Source: Crocosphaera watsonii WH 8501 (GTDB lineage: Bacteria; Cyanobacteriota; Cyanobacteriia; Cyanobacteriales; Microcystaceae). Taken from it: a stretch of 64,000 nucleotides of DNA. Position 1 is the stretch's first letter, and the number at the start of each line of letters is the position of its first letter. The notes under the pieces are model-generated. The model made no database searches and was not told where the DNA came from. It was given only the letters and a program-made list of their open reading frames with translations. The stretch covers positions 262,958 through 326,957 of the forward strand of contig NZ_AADV02000003.1 of assembly GCF_000167195.1 (NCBI RefSeq), written 5' to 3'. Made by a program: the position numbers and the translations under genes. This document shows positions 18,671 through 27,321 of the stretch, in pieces.

Positions 18671-20789
18671 ATTAGGTTGAGTCGAGGGGAGCTATTATGC
18701 TCCGCCCCTCTCGTTTAGATCCGGACGTGCGTATTTCTACGCATCCGGCTCCCGACAAATTAGACTTTTCCAGTCTTGCCCATGTGGATATATTGGTGAC
18801 AGCTATGATGGACTGCCATTAAGTTTTTGGGTTTCCAATTATCGTGGTTTCCGTCTATGTGATGTAGGTGAACCCTCTCATCGTCCATAAACTTTAATCC
18901 ACAATGTCCACATGAATGGTCTTGTCTTTTCAGACATTTAGAGGTTATTCCGTCATAGAGCTTGTTTTTACGCTTACTCCAGTAAACGGTGTCTCCGTCG
19001 TAGGGTGATTTATTTCCTTTGACGTTGACATGACGGTTTTCACTATAAGGTACTGTTGGAAAAGCCTTCTTGATAAGTTCTGTTGCCGTGTGTCGGTTCA
19101 GTTTCTTTTCTTTGTTGAAGACTTTGAAGGCTTTATGTGATGTTCCCCATAAGGAGAAGCGAGAGCCGTCCAATTTACAATACCTGTGATAATTTCGCCA
19201 TCCTCTTACTAGGGGGGCTAATTTCTTAGCTTTAACCCTAGCCCCATAATTCGAGCAGTTGACGATGTTTTTAACTTTCTTACGGAATGCTTTGTAATTG
19301 TCCTCTGATGGGACGCATCTGAACTTTCCGTTGGAATGTACTTTGAAGTGCCATCCTAGAAAGTCAAATCCATCTGTCGATTTGACTAACTTGGTTTTCT
19401 TTTCACTCACCTTTAGCCCTCTGTCCGCCAGGAATTCTTGAATGTCTTTGAGTATCTTGTCTGCATCGTCTTTAGGCTTTAGAATAACAACCATGTCATC
19501 CGCATAACGGATGCTGCTGTGGATGTCTTCTATACCGTCCAATGCGACGTTAGCTAATAGTGGACTTACCACCCCCCCTTGGGGGGTTCCTTGTTCTGGA
19601 AAGTGAGGGTTAACCCCTGCTTTCAGGCATCTCCATATACCTGTTTTTATTGTTTGTGGGGCAATTATCCTTTCCATAATAGAGGTGTGGTTTATCCTGT
19701 CGAAGCACTTTTCTATATCTAGCTCAAGTATCCTCTTATTTACTCCTTTTGCGTGGGAGTTTAGATTGATTTGTAGAATCTTTTGAGCGTCGTGCGTTGA
19801 GCGTCCAGGTCTGAACCCGTAGCTTCTGGCGTGAAATAGTGCTTCATGGGCTGGTTCTAGGGCGTATTTAACGAGGCATTGCCACGCTCTGTCAGCCATA
19901 GTTGGAACCTTTAGCATTCTGGTTGTTCCGTCCTTTTTGGGGATGGGTATTTCTCTCAGCTTTGAGTGTTTCCAGTCATGTGCTTTGAGTAACCTTTCTG
20001 CTAAGTCGAACCGTTGTTTGAGGTTGAGGGATTTTACCCCATCAATTCCTGCGGTCTTCTTACCAGTATTTAGCTGTGATACTTGTCGGACAGCGAGTAG
20101 TCTAGCTGCCTTGGATTTCAAGATAAGTTTCTGAAGATTCCTAGCTCGTCTAGTGTCTTCTGCTTGAATGGCTTTAAACAATCTTCTTTGGAGACGAAAA
20201 AGATTTCTGCGAAATTTCTTCCACGGAAGGCTTTTCCAGAGTTCACTAAAATCTTTGATTTTGTGTCTAACCATGTTCACCTCTGTTAATCGTTTTCTTT
20301 TTGCCTCGAAGCAATTACGCTTCGTCCTACCCGAATCTAGAGAGTTCCGCATCTCGTCTTGCCTACTCAGGGTTCGACTATCTCCTGAGACTCTAGATTC
20401 GTTTTTATTCGTTCCGTCCGATGATTGATTGTCCCTTTAGATGGAACCACTTTGACTATCGGAAACCCAAGGTCATGTCAGTCATAAGGGTAAGTGCTGA
20501 CGGGTTACATTGCTCCGATGGGGTCAGGGGGTGCTATTCTTTCTGCTTTCCTGCCCTCAAGTAAGTCACTTTTCTAGGTTCTGTTTCATCATGGGGACTC
20601 CTGTAACGCCAGTGTCACCAGCAGTCGGTGTCTGATTGCATCCTATTCCCAGCTTCAGCCTCCAAAATTCCGAGTTTGGTCACTGTGGGTAGGTCTTGAG
20701 TCAGCCGTAACCTTCGGCGGTGGGACTTGCACCCACATCATTCGGACAGTTACTCAGAACCCCTTCTAGGGTATCTGAGCGAGTCACAC
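18671..20789 (-). mobile_element. Group II intron with intact ORF, upstream of the RTX gene
   Basis: On the minus strand the 5' end is GTGTGACTCG at 20789, directly followed by a hairpin (CTCAGATACCC/GGGGTTCTGAG), the same layout as the nrdB intron start. The 3' end has domain V at 18717-18751 (GAGCCGGATGCG, GAAA-type loop, CGCACGTCCGGATCT) and a domain VI stem with GGAGCATAATAGCTCC, ending in CAACCTAAT. About 440 bp of domains I-III precede the reading frame. A second possible start, GTGCGATTCG at 20842, was considered less likely. The intron encodes a reverse transcriptase/maturase with HNH domain, so it may be mobile. Confidence 0.85.
18760..20274 (-). CDS. ltrA: Group II intron reverse transcriptase/maturase with HNH endonuclease
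   Basis: The protein has all domains of a chloroplast-like intron-encoded protein. RT motifs include GKKTAGIDGVKSL, IPIPKKDGTTRML, the catalytic Asp in LDIEKCFDRINH, GTPQGGVVSPLLANV and SIRYADDMVV (YADD intact). A maturase domain X follows with LVRGWRNYHRYC. A C-terminal HNH nuclease has CGHCGLKF and VHLHHIDGNHDN. I chose the ATG at 20274 (MVRHKIKDF) because GAGGTGA lies just upstream; the open frame extends 26 codons further. It should splice and mobilise its own intron, and is a candidate to help the nearby nrdB intron in trans (inference). Confidence 0.93.
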   Translation of the reverse strand: MVRHKIKDFSELWKSLPWKKFRRNLFRLQRRLFKAIQAEDTRRARNLQKLILKSKAARLLAVRQVSQLNTGKKTAGIDGVKSLNLKQRFDLAERLLKAHDWKHSKLREIPIPKKDGTTRMLKVPTMADRAWQCLVKYALEPAHEALFHARSYGFRPGRSTHDAQKILQINLNSHAKGVNKRILELDIEKCFDRINHTSIMERIIAPQTIKTGIWRCLKAGVNPHFPEQGTPQGGVVSPLLANVALDGIEDIHSSIRYADDMVVILKPKDDADKILKDIQEFLADRGLKVSEKKTKLVKSTDGFDFLGWHFKVHSNGKFRCVPSEDNYKAFRKKVKNIVNCSNYGARVKAKKLAPLVRGWRNYHRYCKLDGSRFSLWGTSHKAFKVFNKEKKLNRHTATELIKKAFPTVPYSENRHVNVKGNKSPYDGDTVYWSKRKNKLYDGITSKCLKRQDHSCGHCGLKFMDDERVHLHHIDGNHDNWKPKNLMAVHHSCHQYIHMGKTGKV

Positions 20790-20892
20790 GCTGTACCTTT
20801 GTCTAGGACTGGGTATCAGTTTTCTGACTCATCGAATCGCACACCCTTACTAGAACGAAGTCTGTAAGCGTGCGCGTCTAGGTTTATGAAAA

Positions 20893-20976
20893 CCCTTTTA
20901 AATTGCATAGCTTAAAACTTGAAAACCCTCCTGCCTCTTCTAGAAGATAAGATAGGTCTGGGAATCGGATGTAGTA
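20893..20976. repeat. Dispersed repeat (CCCTTTTAAATTGCATAGC type), copy 1
   Basis: This stretch shares CCCTTTTAAATTGCATAGC, then CTTGAAAACCCTCCTGCCTC and TTCTAGAAGATAAGATAGG, with 27181-27286. The second copy has about 25 extra bases in the middle. It lies in the non-coding 20790-21066 gap upstream (minus strand) of the group II intron; nothing else coding is seen there. Confidence 0.75.
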
Positions 20977-21003
20977 TGAGTTCCTTGGAATGATAATTAA
21001 AAA

Positions 21004-21040
21004 CAAAAAAATCCTCCGAACTTTACTGCTCGGAGGGATT
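21004..21040 (-). terminator. Intrinsic terminator of the CAAD-protein gene
   Basis: On the minus strand AATCCCTCCGA and TCGGAGGATT form a stem around a 10-base loop, followed by a run of T. It lies 26 bp after the stop of the CAAD-domain gene. Confidence 0.8.
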
Positions 21041-21066
21041 CACAAAAAGGTAAAAAACTGTCACAT

Positions 21067-21483
21067 TTAACCGTTATCACCAAACACTTGATTTTTGAGG
21101 GCATCAAACTCGCCTAATAACTCTTTGCGGTTCGATGCTTTCAAGAGATAACGCCAAACAAACCAACCACTATACCCTAACCCAACGATTTCCATTAAAG
21201 GGGCTAAAAGGGGAATATCGTCGACTGCCCCTAAGACAGCAACGATAATTTTGACAGTAACAATGGATAATAGTATTAAACCCAGAGTAGTTAGGGGCTT
21301 TTGATACTCATTAAAAAACTCTCCCACATATTCGGGAATTTTGGCGAGGATGTCGACCACAGGGCCTAACCATTCTTGCCAAGGCTGATCTCCCATATTA
21401 GGGCTAGAGCTTGTAGCAAGGGTTCCAGGGACTTCAGAACTTAAATTTGCAGGTGTGGTTTGTTCTTGAACTTTAGATTCCAT
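21067..21483 (-). CDS. CAAD/CURT1-type thylakoid membrane protein
   Basis: The 138-residue protein has a polar N-terminus, an amphipathic stretch, two transmembrane helices (PLTTLGLILLSIVTVKIIVA and LLAPLMEIVGLGYSGWFVWR) and a C-terminal amphipathic helix ending KASNRKELLGEFDALKNQV. This is the architecture of the CAAD/CURT1 family, small thylakoid proteins that bend membranes in plants and cyanobacteria and are also found appended to some cyanobacterial aminoacyl-tRNA synthetases. Here it stands alone. A hairpin terminator follows directly. Confidence 0.85.
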   Translation of the reverse strand: MESKVQEQTTPANLSSEVPGTLATSSSPNMGDQPWQEWLGPVVDILAKIPEYVGEFFNEYQKPLTTLGLILLSIVTVKIIVAVLGAVDDIPLLAPLMEIVGLGYSGWFVWRYLLKASNRKELLGEFDALKNQVFGDNG

Positions 21484-21685
21484 ATTGACTCAATCCTTCT
21501 CAAACGCTAATAACTGGAGCTTGGAAACGTAACGATACAGTCAAACTATATAATAGCTTGTCTTATTGTTACGAATCTGACTAGATACGATCTGAAAGTA
21601 TCTTCTTTCAGTTTAAAGCCCCAGGAAGCACCTTAGAGATAGTTTGAGCCTCTTAAGGACACTTAAGACCATAATGTTACATTTA

Positions 21686-22561
21686 TTAATGAAGTGCCAT
21701 GAGTTGGGGGGCCTGTTGAGATAGTATATTTAAGGACTCAGCAGAAGAACCACAATAGATTTCACAGGAATTATTAGGACTTTCGATTAATTTGACTTTT
21801 TCTAGTTGCGCCCCCAGTTCCCGGATGGGTTGTTGTAGCAGTTGGGCAATATAGAGGGCAATATTTTCTGCTGTGGGGACAACTTCGGCAAAGTAAGGGA
21901 CATCTTTATTCAAGAAATTATGATCGAAGGGTTCCACCACATAATCATTGACTATGTTTTGCAAGGCTACTAAATCAACCAGCATTCCTGTACGGGGGTC
22001 AATATCCCCACTAACGGATACCTCAAGGTGATAATTATGGCCGTGGCCGTGGGTACGAGCGCATTTACCATAAATTTTGGTATTTTCTTCTAAACTGAGG
22101 TCTGGACGGGCAAGACGATGGGCTGCACTAAAATGGGTTTGAATGTTTAACGTGGCTTTCATGGCATCTCCTTGATATTCGGCCCAGAGTTGGGGGTGTT
22201 CAAATAGTTGTATTTTGACGATGGGTAAATGATCTTTTAACCTTTGCCAGATTACTCTAGCTATGTTTTCAGTGGTGGGTAGGGTGGTTTGAAACTCTTC
22301 CCAAACATCATTTAGATAAGCGTAGTCGAGTTGGGAGGTGACTTCTCGTTTGATTACTTGTTTAACGGTAGATAGGTTCTCTACCATGCCATATTGGTCG
22401 ATCTCGCCTAACAAAGAGACAAAGAGGACATAATTATGACCATGACCTGGAAAACGGCTACAAAGCCCAAATGCTTGCTGATTTTTGCTTTCGTCCCATT
22501 CTGGCAACCAATAACGATGATTGGCACTAAATTGGGCGCGACGGTTAATGACACATTGCAT
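21686..22561 (-). CDS. Tandem 6-carboxytetrahydropterin/6-pyruvoyl-tetrahydropterin synthase-like protein
   Basis: Two QueD/PTPS domains are fused in one 291-residue chain. The first (about 1-130) has RAQFSANHRYWLPEWD, LCSRFPGHGHNYVLFV. The second (about 135-275) has QTHFSAAHRLARPD, CARTHGHGHNYHLEV and LIESPNNSCEIY. Each has the Cys and His residues expected for zinc binding and catalysis on dihydroneopterin triphosphate, leading to queuosine precursor or a pterin. Single-domain forms are about 120-140 residues. The first domain is more divergent, and its C-terminal Glu motif reads LFEHPQLWAEY, so only one half may be fully catalytic. Confidence 0.85.
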   Translation of the reverse strand: MQCVINRRAQFSANHRYWLPEWDESKNQQAFGLCSRFPGHGHNYVLFVSLLGEIDQYGMVENLSTVKQVIKREVTSQLDYAYLNDVWEEFQTTLPTTENIARVIWQRLKDHLPIVKIQLFEHPQLWAEYQGDAMKATLNIQTHFSAAHRLARPDLSLEENTKIYGKCARTHGHGHNYHLEVSVSGDIDPRTGMLVDLVALQNIVNDYVVEPFDHNFLNKDVPYFAEVVPTAENIALYIAQLLQQPIRELGAQLEKVKLIESPNNSCEIYCGSSAESLNILSQQAPQLMALH

Positions 22562-22661
22562 AGTTATTGTTTACAAATTGCAATTTGTAACGTTTCGTAA
22601 AGTTTGTTTTTTTCTAGCATATACGTTTTTGGGGCCTTTGGGCAGTCCTCTTGGTACATTA

Positions 22662-22837
22662 CCCGCATTTCTCACAAACTGATCAGTAATCAGCTAGAGG
22701 TTAGATGTGGCTTATTTTTCAAGCGATCGCTTAAAATGGCACACTGTTATTTTTTACTCGCCCCTCAAATCAAGGTTAAACTCAGACTACATAATGGTTT
22801 GAAGTTTAGCGATCGCAGAATTTGTGAGAAATGCGGG
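22662..22837 (+). repeat. 176-bp MITE, copy 1, upstream of nrdB
   Basis: The element has inverted ends CCCGCATTTCTCACAAA and TTTGTGAGAAATGCGGG and is flanked by a perfect 4-bp target duplication, ATTA. Apart from one base it is the reverse complement of 40111-40286. It has no gene of its own and contains two GCGATCGC sites. The right end closely matches the right end of the IS1380 element at 30095, so that family's transposase probably moves it. It ends 61 bp before the nrdB start codon. Confidence 0.9.
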
Positions 22838-22898
22838 ATTAATCATAAAAGAAAAATCCACTATAATTGATCGGTGTACCTTAATTATTAAGTCATAA

Positions 22899-23015
22899 AT
22901 GATTGTCACGAATCAAACGGAAATGCCCATCAATCCCATCTTTAACCCGGAAGGAGACGATGCCATTGAAAATCGTTCCATCTGGTTTGGTAATACCACA
23001 AACTTGATGCAATTA
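22899..23015 (+). CDS. nrdB: Ribonucleotide reductase beta subunit NrdB, exon 1 (codons 1-39)
   Basis: The frame begins MIVTNQTEMPINPIFNPEGD, continues IENRSIWFGNTTNLMQL, and then hits a stop two codons into the following group II intron (GTGTGA). This N-terminus is typical of cyanobacterial class I NrdB. Joined in phase 0 to the sequence at 25387 it gives a continuous 352-residue protein. No normal start codon or matching N-terminus lies at the start of the downstream part, so this exon is needed for a full protein. A MITE sits immediately upstream and may carry or displace promoter elements. Confidence 0.85.
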
Positions 23016-25386
23016 GTGTGACTCGTTAAGCAACGAAGTATGCCTTTCTCAAGGGATACTTCGTTGCTTGTTAGGTTATGGTGACCTGAAAAAAACTAAA
23101 TCTAGTTTGTGGGAGATTCTCAGAAAAACCCAAAAGATAAAACAGGTACACCTAAAAAAACTAGGAATGCAAGGGAAATTCACAAAAGTTAATAGACTGA
23201 TGTAGCAATCACCGAGTCAGCCCAGTAGGGACAACTGAACAGCATATATACCTAGAAGACCTAATAACTGTTAATTAGTTGGCTAAAGGAGCCACATTCG
23301 GAATCAATGAAAAAAATTCAAAGAATGACGACACTTCTCCCACATTAGAAATTAGTAAAATCTAAAGTGAAGCGGGGATGAAAGCAAGAAACATTCTCAA
23401 CACACAGAATGAGAACAATGCAAGTCAATTGGAAATGGTTAACGAAAGTGAATCATCGAGAATCCCTCAATATCAAGAAGCAGCGAAAAGTGTGTTTGAT
23501 ACGCTGCGTTCAAAAGAACAAGGTGAAAAGTGGAGAAATAAATTGGTCATCCACAGAGATTCCTAAAAGTAACCTGGGGGATAGATGGAACCTAAAACCA
23601 ATAACACCCTAATTAACGGAACGAGTAAACCCCATGTCTGCTCTCATGGAAAGGTCGAATCAGATGAGTAGGAACAAACTATTACCGCAAGGGACATGGG
23701 GGTGAGATGCAGTAAGAAGCTAATGCCCATTTGTAATGAATGTGGATATGCCGACGTACTGCGGTTTAATCAGAAGAAATAGTTGTCATTAGTAATAAAA
23801 ATGGAAAAAGCGAGTATAACCAAGACTACGAATTCATGGAACACAATCAATTGGGCAAAAGTCCAAAGAAAGGTGTTTAAGTTACAAAAGCGAATATTTC
23901 AAGCAGTTAAATCGGGTAACAAAGTATTAGCAAGAAAGCTTCAAAAACTGTTATTCAAGTCCTACTATGCAAAGCTCTTAGCCATACGCCAAGTCACCAA
24001 AGAATCTTCCCTAACCTCCCTTACTAAAGGCGGTAGGAGAGATGTCAAGGGGGCAGAAATTTGCGCCATCAAAGATAGAGCAATGCAAGCCCTGGTTAAA
24101 TTAGCCTTAGAGCCATATTGGGAAGCCCAATTTGAGGAAACATCTTATGGTTTTCGTCCAGGCAGAAGTGTCCATGATGCTATAGGTAGAATCTTACAAG
24201 TAATTGGGAACAAACCCAAGTATGTACTAGATGCTGATATAGCCGAATGGTTTGACAAGATTAACCATGATTACCTACTATCCAAAGTGGATTGTCCTTC
24301 AAACATCAAAAAAATCATCAAACAATGGTTAAAATCAGGTGTAATGGACAACGGTGTATTTGCAGAAACGGAAAGTACAACATCACAAAAAGATGTTATA
24401 AGTCCGTTACTAGCAAATATTGCATTACATGGAATGATGAAAGAAGTTAGAGATAATTTTCCCAACTCAATAACGAGAGAAGGGAAAGCCATAAATAACT
24501 TCCAACCAACCATCATAAGATATGCCCATAACTTTGTTATTTTTCATAGAGATTATGAAGTTATAAAACAATGCAAAATATTGATTAGAAAGTGTTTGAA
24601 AAAATTAGGTTTAGAAATCGAAACAGAAAAAACCAAAATATGTCATAGTCTGAATGAAATAGAGATAAACGATCAAAAAGTAGAACCTGGATTTGACTTT
24701 CTTGGATTCAATATCAGACAATATCCAGTGGAAAAACACCATTCTGGAAGACATTATTATTCGGGTAAAAAATTCGGATTTAAGACAATCATCAAACCAT
24801 CAGAAAAATCAATAAAAAACCACTATAAAAAATTGAGGGACACAGTAGATAAATATAAAAAAGCCCCTCAATCCCGACTTATTATGGAATTAAACCCCAT
24901 AATAAGAGGATGGTGTAATTATAACCGGGTAGTATGTTCTGGAAAAATTTTCAGTAAGATTGATCACTTACTATGGTGTAAACTTAGGGCTTGGACAGTG
25001 AACAGAACAGGCAAAGCTAACAAACAAAAATTAAGTAAATATTTTTCAGATGGAATACATGGTAAATGGACATTTCAGGATGGAGAATATTGCTTACTTA
25101 AACATGACAAAATTGAAATGAAACGTCATGTAATAGTAGAAAGCGATGCCTCACCCTATGACGGGAACTGGACATATTGGAGCAATAGAAAAATAAATTA
25201 CCCAGAAACATTAACAAGAGTTACAGAACTTTTTAAGAAAGAGAAAGTATATGTAAACTCGGAGAAATGATGTAATGACTGTACCTATGACAAAGGCTGA
25301 TTAAACTAGGAGCCGTATGAAGCGAAAGTTTCATGTACGGTTTTGAATGGGAGTTGTGACAGGTGACTATCACTTCGACCCCTAAT
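23016..25386 (+). mobile_element. Group II intron interrupting nrdB
   Basis: The 5' end is GTGTGACTCG (GUGYG consensus), followed by a long hairpin (AAGCAACGAAGTAT/ATACTTCGTTGCTT). The 3' end has domain V at 25310-25344 (GAGCCGTATGAA, GCGA loop, TTTCATGTACGGTT), a domain VI stem and the end CGACCCCTAAT (AY consensus). The splice boundaries rejoin nrdB exactly in frame: CAA TTA | AAT GAT gives QL-ND. Length is 2371 bp, with a reading frame in domain IV. The encoded protein has lost catalytic residues, so the intron is probably immobile but must still splice if nrdB is expressed. Confidence 0.9.
23801..25270 (+). pseudogene. Degenerate intron-encoded reverse transcriptase; maturase domain kept
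   Basis: The N-terminal RT region is recognisable (WAKVQRKVFKLQKRIFQAVK, LLAIRQVTK). However, about 50-60 residues covering the GKKTxGVDG and IPK motifs are replaced by a short unrelated stretch (ESSLTSLTKGGRRDVKGA). The TPQGG motif reads TSQKD, and the catalytic YADD reads YAHN. Domain X for intron binding is retained (LNPIIRGWCNYNRVVCSG), and the HNH nuclease is missing after ASPYDGNWTYWSNRK. The open frame has no stops, which suggests selection for maturase function after loss of polymerase activity. The frame could start at TTG 23783; ATG 23801 fits homologues better. Confidence 0.8.
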
Positions 25387-26328
25387 AATGATGTTCGTTA
25401 CACATGGGCTGTTGGTTTGTATCAACAAATGCGAGAAAATTTTTGGATTCCACAAAGGTTGGATATTACTCAAGATGTAACAGATTACGGGAATTTAACC
25501 GATGATGAACGGTATGCTTACGATGGTATTTTGTCTTATCTTACCTTTTTAGATTCCGTTCAAACTTGTAATATTCCTCATCTAAAAACTAGCATTACTG
25601 CCCCAGAGATTAGTCTTTGTATGGCAGAACAAATATCTCAAGAAGGAATGCACAACCAAAGTTATCAATATCTCATTGAAACAATTATTCCCCCTGAGAG
25701 AAGAACTCAAGTTTATGAATTTTGGCGTACTGATAAACTTTTAAGAGATCGCTGTGAGTTCATTGCTAAGTTGTATCAAAAGTACATTGATGATGCAACT
25801 ACTGAGAACTATTTTATTGCATTGATGGCTGATTTTTTATTGGAAGGACTCTATTTTTATAATGGATTTATTTACTTCTATAATTTGGCCTCTCGGATGC
25901 TAATGCCAGGCTCTGCCGACATTTTTAAGATGATTAACCGCGATGAGTTAAGTCATGTCAGACTGTATCAAAAATTAATTCCAGAAGCGAGGAAAGTTTT
26001 TCCTCATTCCGTTGAACAAATTTATGAAATGTTCGATATGGCGGTTAATTATGAATGTCGCTGGACTAATCATATTGTGGGTAACAATATCCTGGGTATT
26101 ACTGAGTCGAGTACAGAAAAATATACTAAGTATTTGGCTAATATTAGGTTACGATCTATTGGCTTAGAGCCTCTTTATCCTGAACCAAAATACAGTAAGA
26201 GTCCTTACACCCACTTAGAAAGGTTTTCTGATACCAAAAAAGCGGCACATACTAAAGCTAATTTCTTTGAAGCAACTGTTACCAGTTATGTCATGTCTTC
26301 TGGTTTAACGGGATGGGATGAAATTTAG
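25387..26328 (+). CDS. nrdB: Ribonucleotide reductase beta subunit NrdB, exon 2
   Basis: Exon 2 carries the di-iron tyrosyl-radical core of class I ribonucleotide reductase. It has Asp in FLDSVQTCN, Glu-His-Tyr in EGMHNQSY (radical Tyr four after the His), Glu in LLEGLYFYNGF and Glu/His in NRDELSHVRLY. The C-terminal tail SYVMSSGLTGWDEI should contact NrdA. The protein makes deoxyribonucleotides and is normally essential. The open frame also extends upstream into intron sequence from a GTG at 25363, but the eight residues MTITSTPN come from intron domain VI and are not NrdB-like. A complete product needs splicing to codon 39 at 23015. Confidence 0.95.
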   Translation, partial: NDVRYTWAVGLYQQMRENFWIPQRLDITQDVTDYGNLTDDERYAYDGILSYLTFLDSVQTCNIPHLKTSITAPEISLCMAEQISQEGMHNQSYQYLIETIIPPERRTQVYEFWRTDKLLRDRCEFIAKLYQKYIDDATTENYFIALMADFLLEGLYFYNGFIYFYNLASRMLMPGSADIFKMINRDELSHVRLYQKLIPEARKVFPHSVEQIYEMFDMAVNYECRWTNHIVGNNILGITESSTEKYTKYLANIRLRSIGLEPLYPEPKYSKSPYTHLERFSDTKKAAHTKANFFEATVTSYVMSSGLTGWDEI

Positions 26329-26442
26329 TTTCTCTTAGATAGAACTTTTCTTTTGTAGGGTGGGCAAGGATGTTAAGTTTGTTATTATTTTAGACAGATT
26401 CTTGACTTGCCCACCTTCTTACTTTATCGATTTGATTAAATT

Positions 26443-27096
26443 CTATTTTTTCTTAACTTTTGCCAACTTACGTTTGAATCCTGTTCCAAAAGCTATGGCT
26501 GTCCCTGCTCCGAGAATAGTCAAAGGTTCTGGAACAGCATATAACTCAAGTTTTGCAAAAGATATAATTGCATCATTTTGATAAAACCAAGGAATTACAT
26601 TGGTATCGGGATTATTAAAGGCACCAAGAATATCAGCAGAAGTAAATCCAAAATCAAGTAAATCAAACGTTATTGTTCCTGTAGTTCCTATGGAGGGAAC
26701 ACCAGATGAATCAGAAATCTTAAGTTGTTTTACTCCAGGAATTCCTGTACTGTCCGTAGTAATTAATGTATTTCTGGGGCTAAGAGTTAGCATTAATAAA
26801 GCTTTGTTTAAAGTTCCTCCATTAGGAAACTGAGAAAGATTTGGATCATTGGTAAAATCAAACGTCCAATGAGTTATTTCAGTTACCCCATCACCAAGTA
26901 ATCTCAAAGCGGGATTTCGTGAATTAACAGTAATTGAAAAATCCCCATTAATTAATTCAGTCCTAGAAGTTGTAGGAGGACTAATAGAACCAGTAGCAGT
27001 AGCAGCAATAGAAATTGCTAAAGCTTTACAGGATAAGGCAGGATTCATAACTAAACTAGTTAAAGTCACAACAGAAACCATTAAAAATTTTTTCAT
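26443..27096 (-). CDS. PEP-CTERM sorted exported protein
   Basis: The 217-residue protein has a signal peptide (MKKFLMVSVVTLTSLVMNPA) and a C-terminal PEP-CTERM signal: YAVPEPLTILGAGTAIAFG, then the basic tail FKRKLAKVKKK. The central region is a beta-rich, Asn/Thr-rich domain (GVTEITHWTFDFTNDP) of unknown function. Such proteins are recognised at the VPEP motif by an exosortase and are linked to exopolysaccharide production. An exosortase gene lies at 61358 in this window but is frameshifted. The open frame extends upstream through a dispersed repeat; I placed the start at ATG 27096 because of the signal peptide. Confidence 0.8.
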   Translation of the reverse strand: MKKFLMVSVVTLTSLVMNPALSCKALAISIAATATGSISPPTTSRTELINGDFSITVNSRNPALRLLGDGVTEITHWTFDFTNDPNLSQFPNGGTLNKALLMLTLSPRNTLITTDSTGIPGVKQLKISDSSGVPSIGTTGTITFDLLDFGFTSADILGAFNNPDTNVIPWFYQNDAIISFAKLELYAVPEPLTILGAGTAIAFGTGFKRKLAKVKKK

Positions 27097-27180
27097 TTTT
27101 AGCTTGTTAAGTATTTGGATATAATTATAGTTCATATAACATGAGGATTTGTTATAATACAAAATCCTCATGTTATACCC

Positions 27181-27286
27181 CCCTTTTAAATTGCATAGCT
27201 TACACTTGAAAACCCTCCTGCCTCTAGCAAAGCTACCCTCTGCATCTTCTCTTCTAGAAGATAAGATAGGTTTGAGAACGAGATTT
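27181..27286. repeat. Dispersed repeat (CCCTTTTAAATTGCATAGC type), copy 2
   Basis: This is the second copy of the repeat at 20893, here with an added segment containing GCAAAGCTACCCTCTGCATC. On the minus strand it is open and runs into the PEP-CTERM gene, but the translated part (SSRREDAEGSFARGRRVFK) is repeat-derived, not protein-like. Confidence 0.7.
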
Positions 27287-27321
27287 AGTATAATCCCCAA
27301 AAACACTAAGTTAAAAGTTGA

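Noticed and set aside
20838..20842. GTGCGATTCG at 20842 as the 5' end of the second group II intron
   Set aside because: GTGTGACTCG at 20789 matches the nrdB intron start exactly in its first ten bases and is followed by an equivalent hairpin, so it is the better start.
22604..22870. An 88-residue plus-strand frame upstream of nrdB
   Set aside because: It lies mostly inside the 176-bp MITE and has no protein-like features.
25361..25373. Intron 3' end at GTGACTATCAC
   Set aside because: These boundaries do not give an in-phase junction with exon 1; the CCCTAAT end does and also fits the consensus.
25363..25386. GTG at 25363 as the true nrdB start
   Set aside because: The eight residues before NDVRYTW come from intron domain VI, and a matching NrdB N-terminus is present upstream of the intron.
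26350..26430. Hairpin GTGGGCAAG/CTTGCCCAC after nrdB as an RNA gene
   Set aside because: It resembles common cyanobacterial palindromic repeats and the loop is long; at most a weak terminator.
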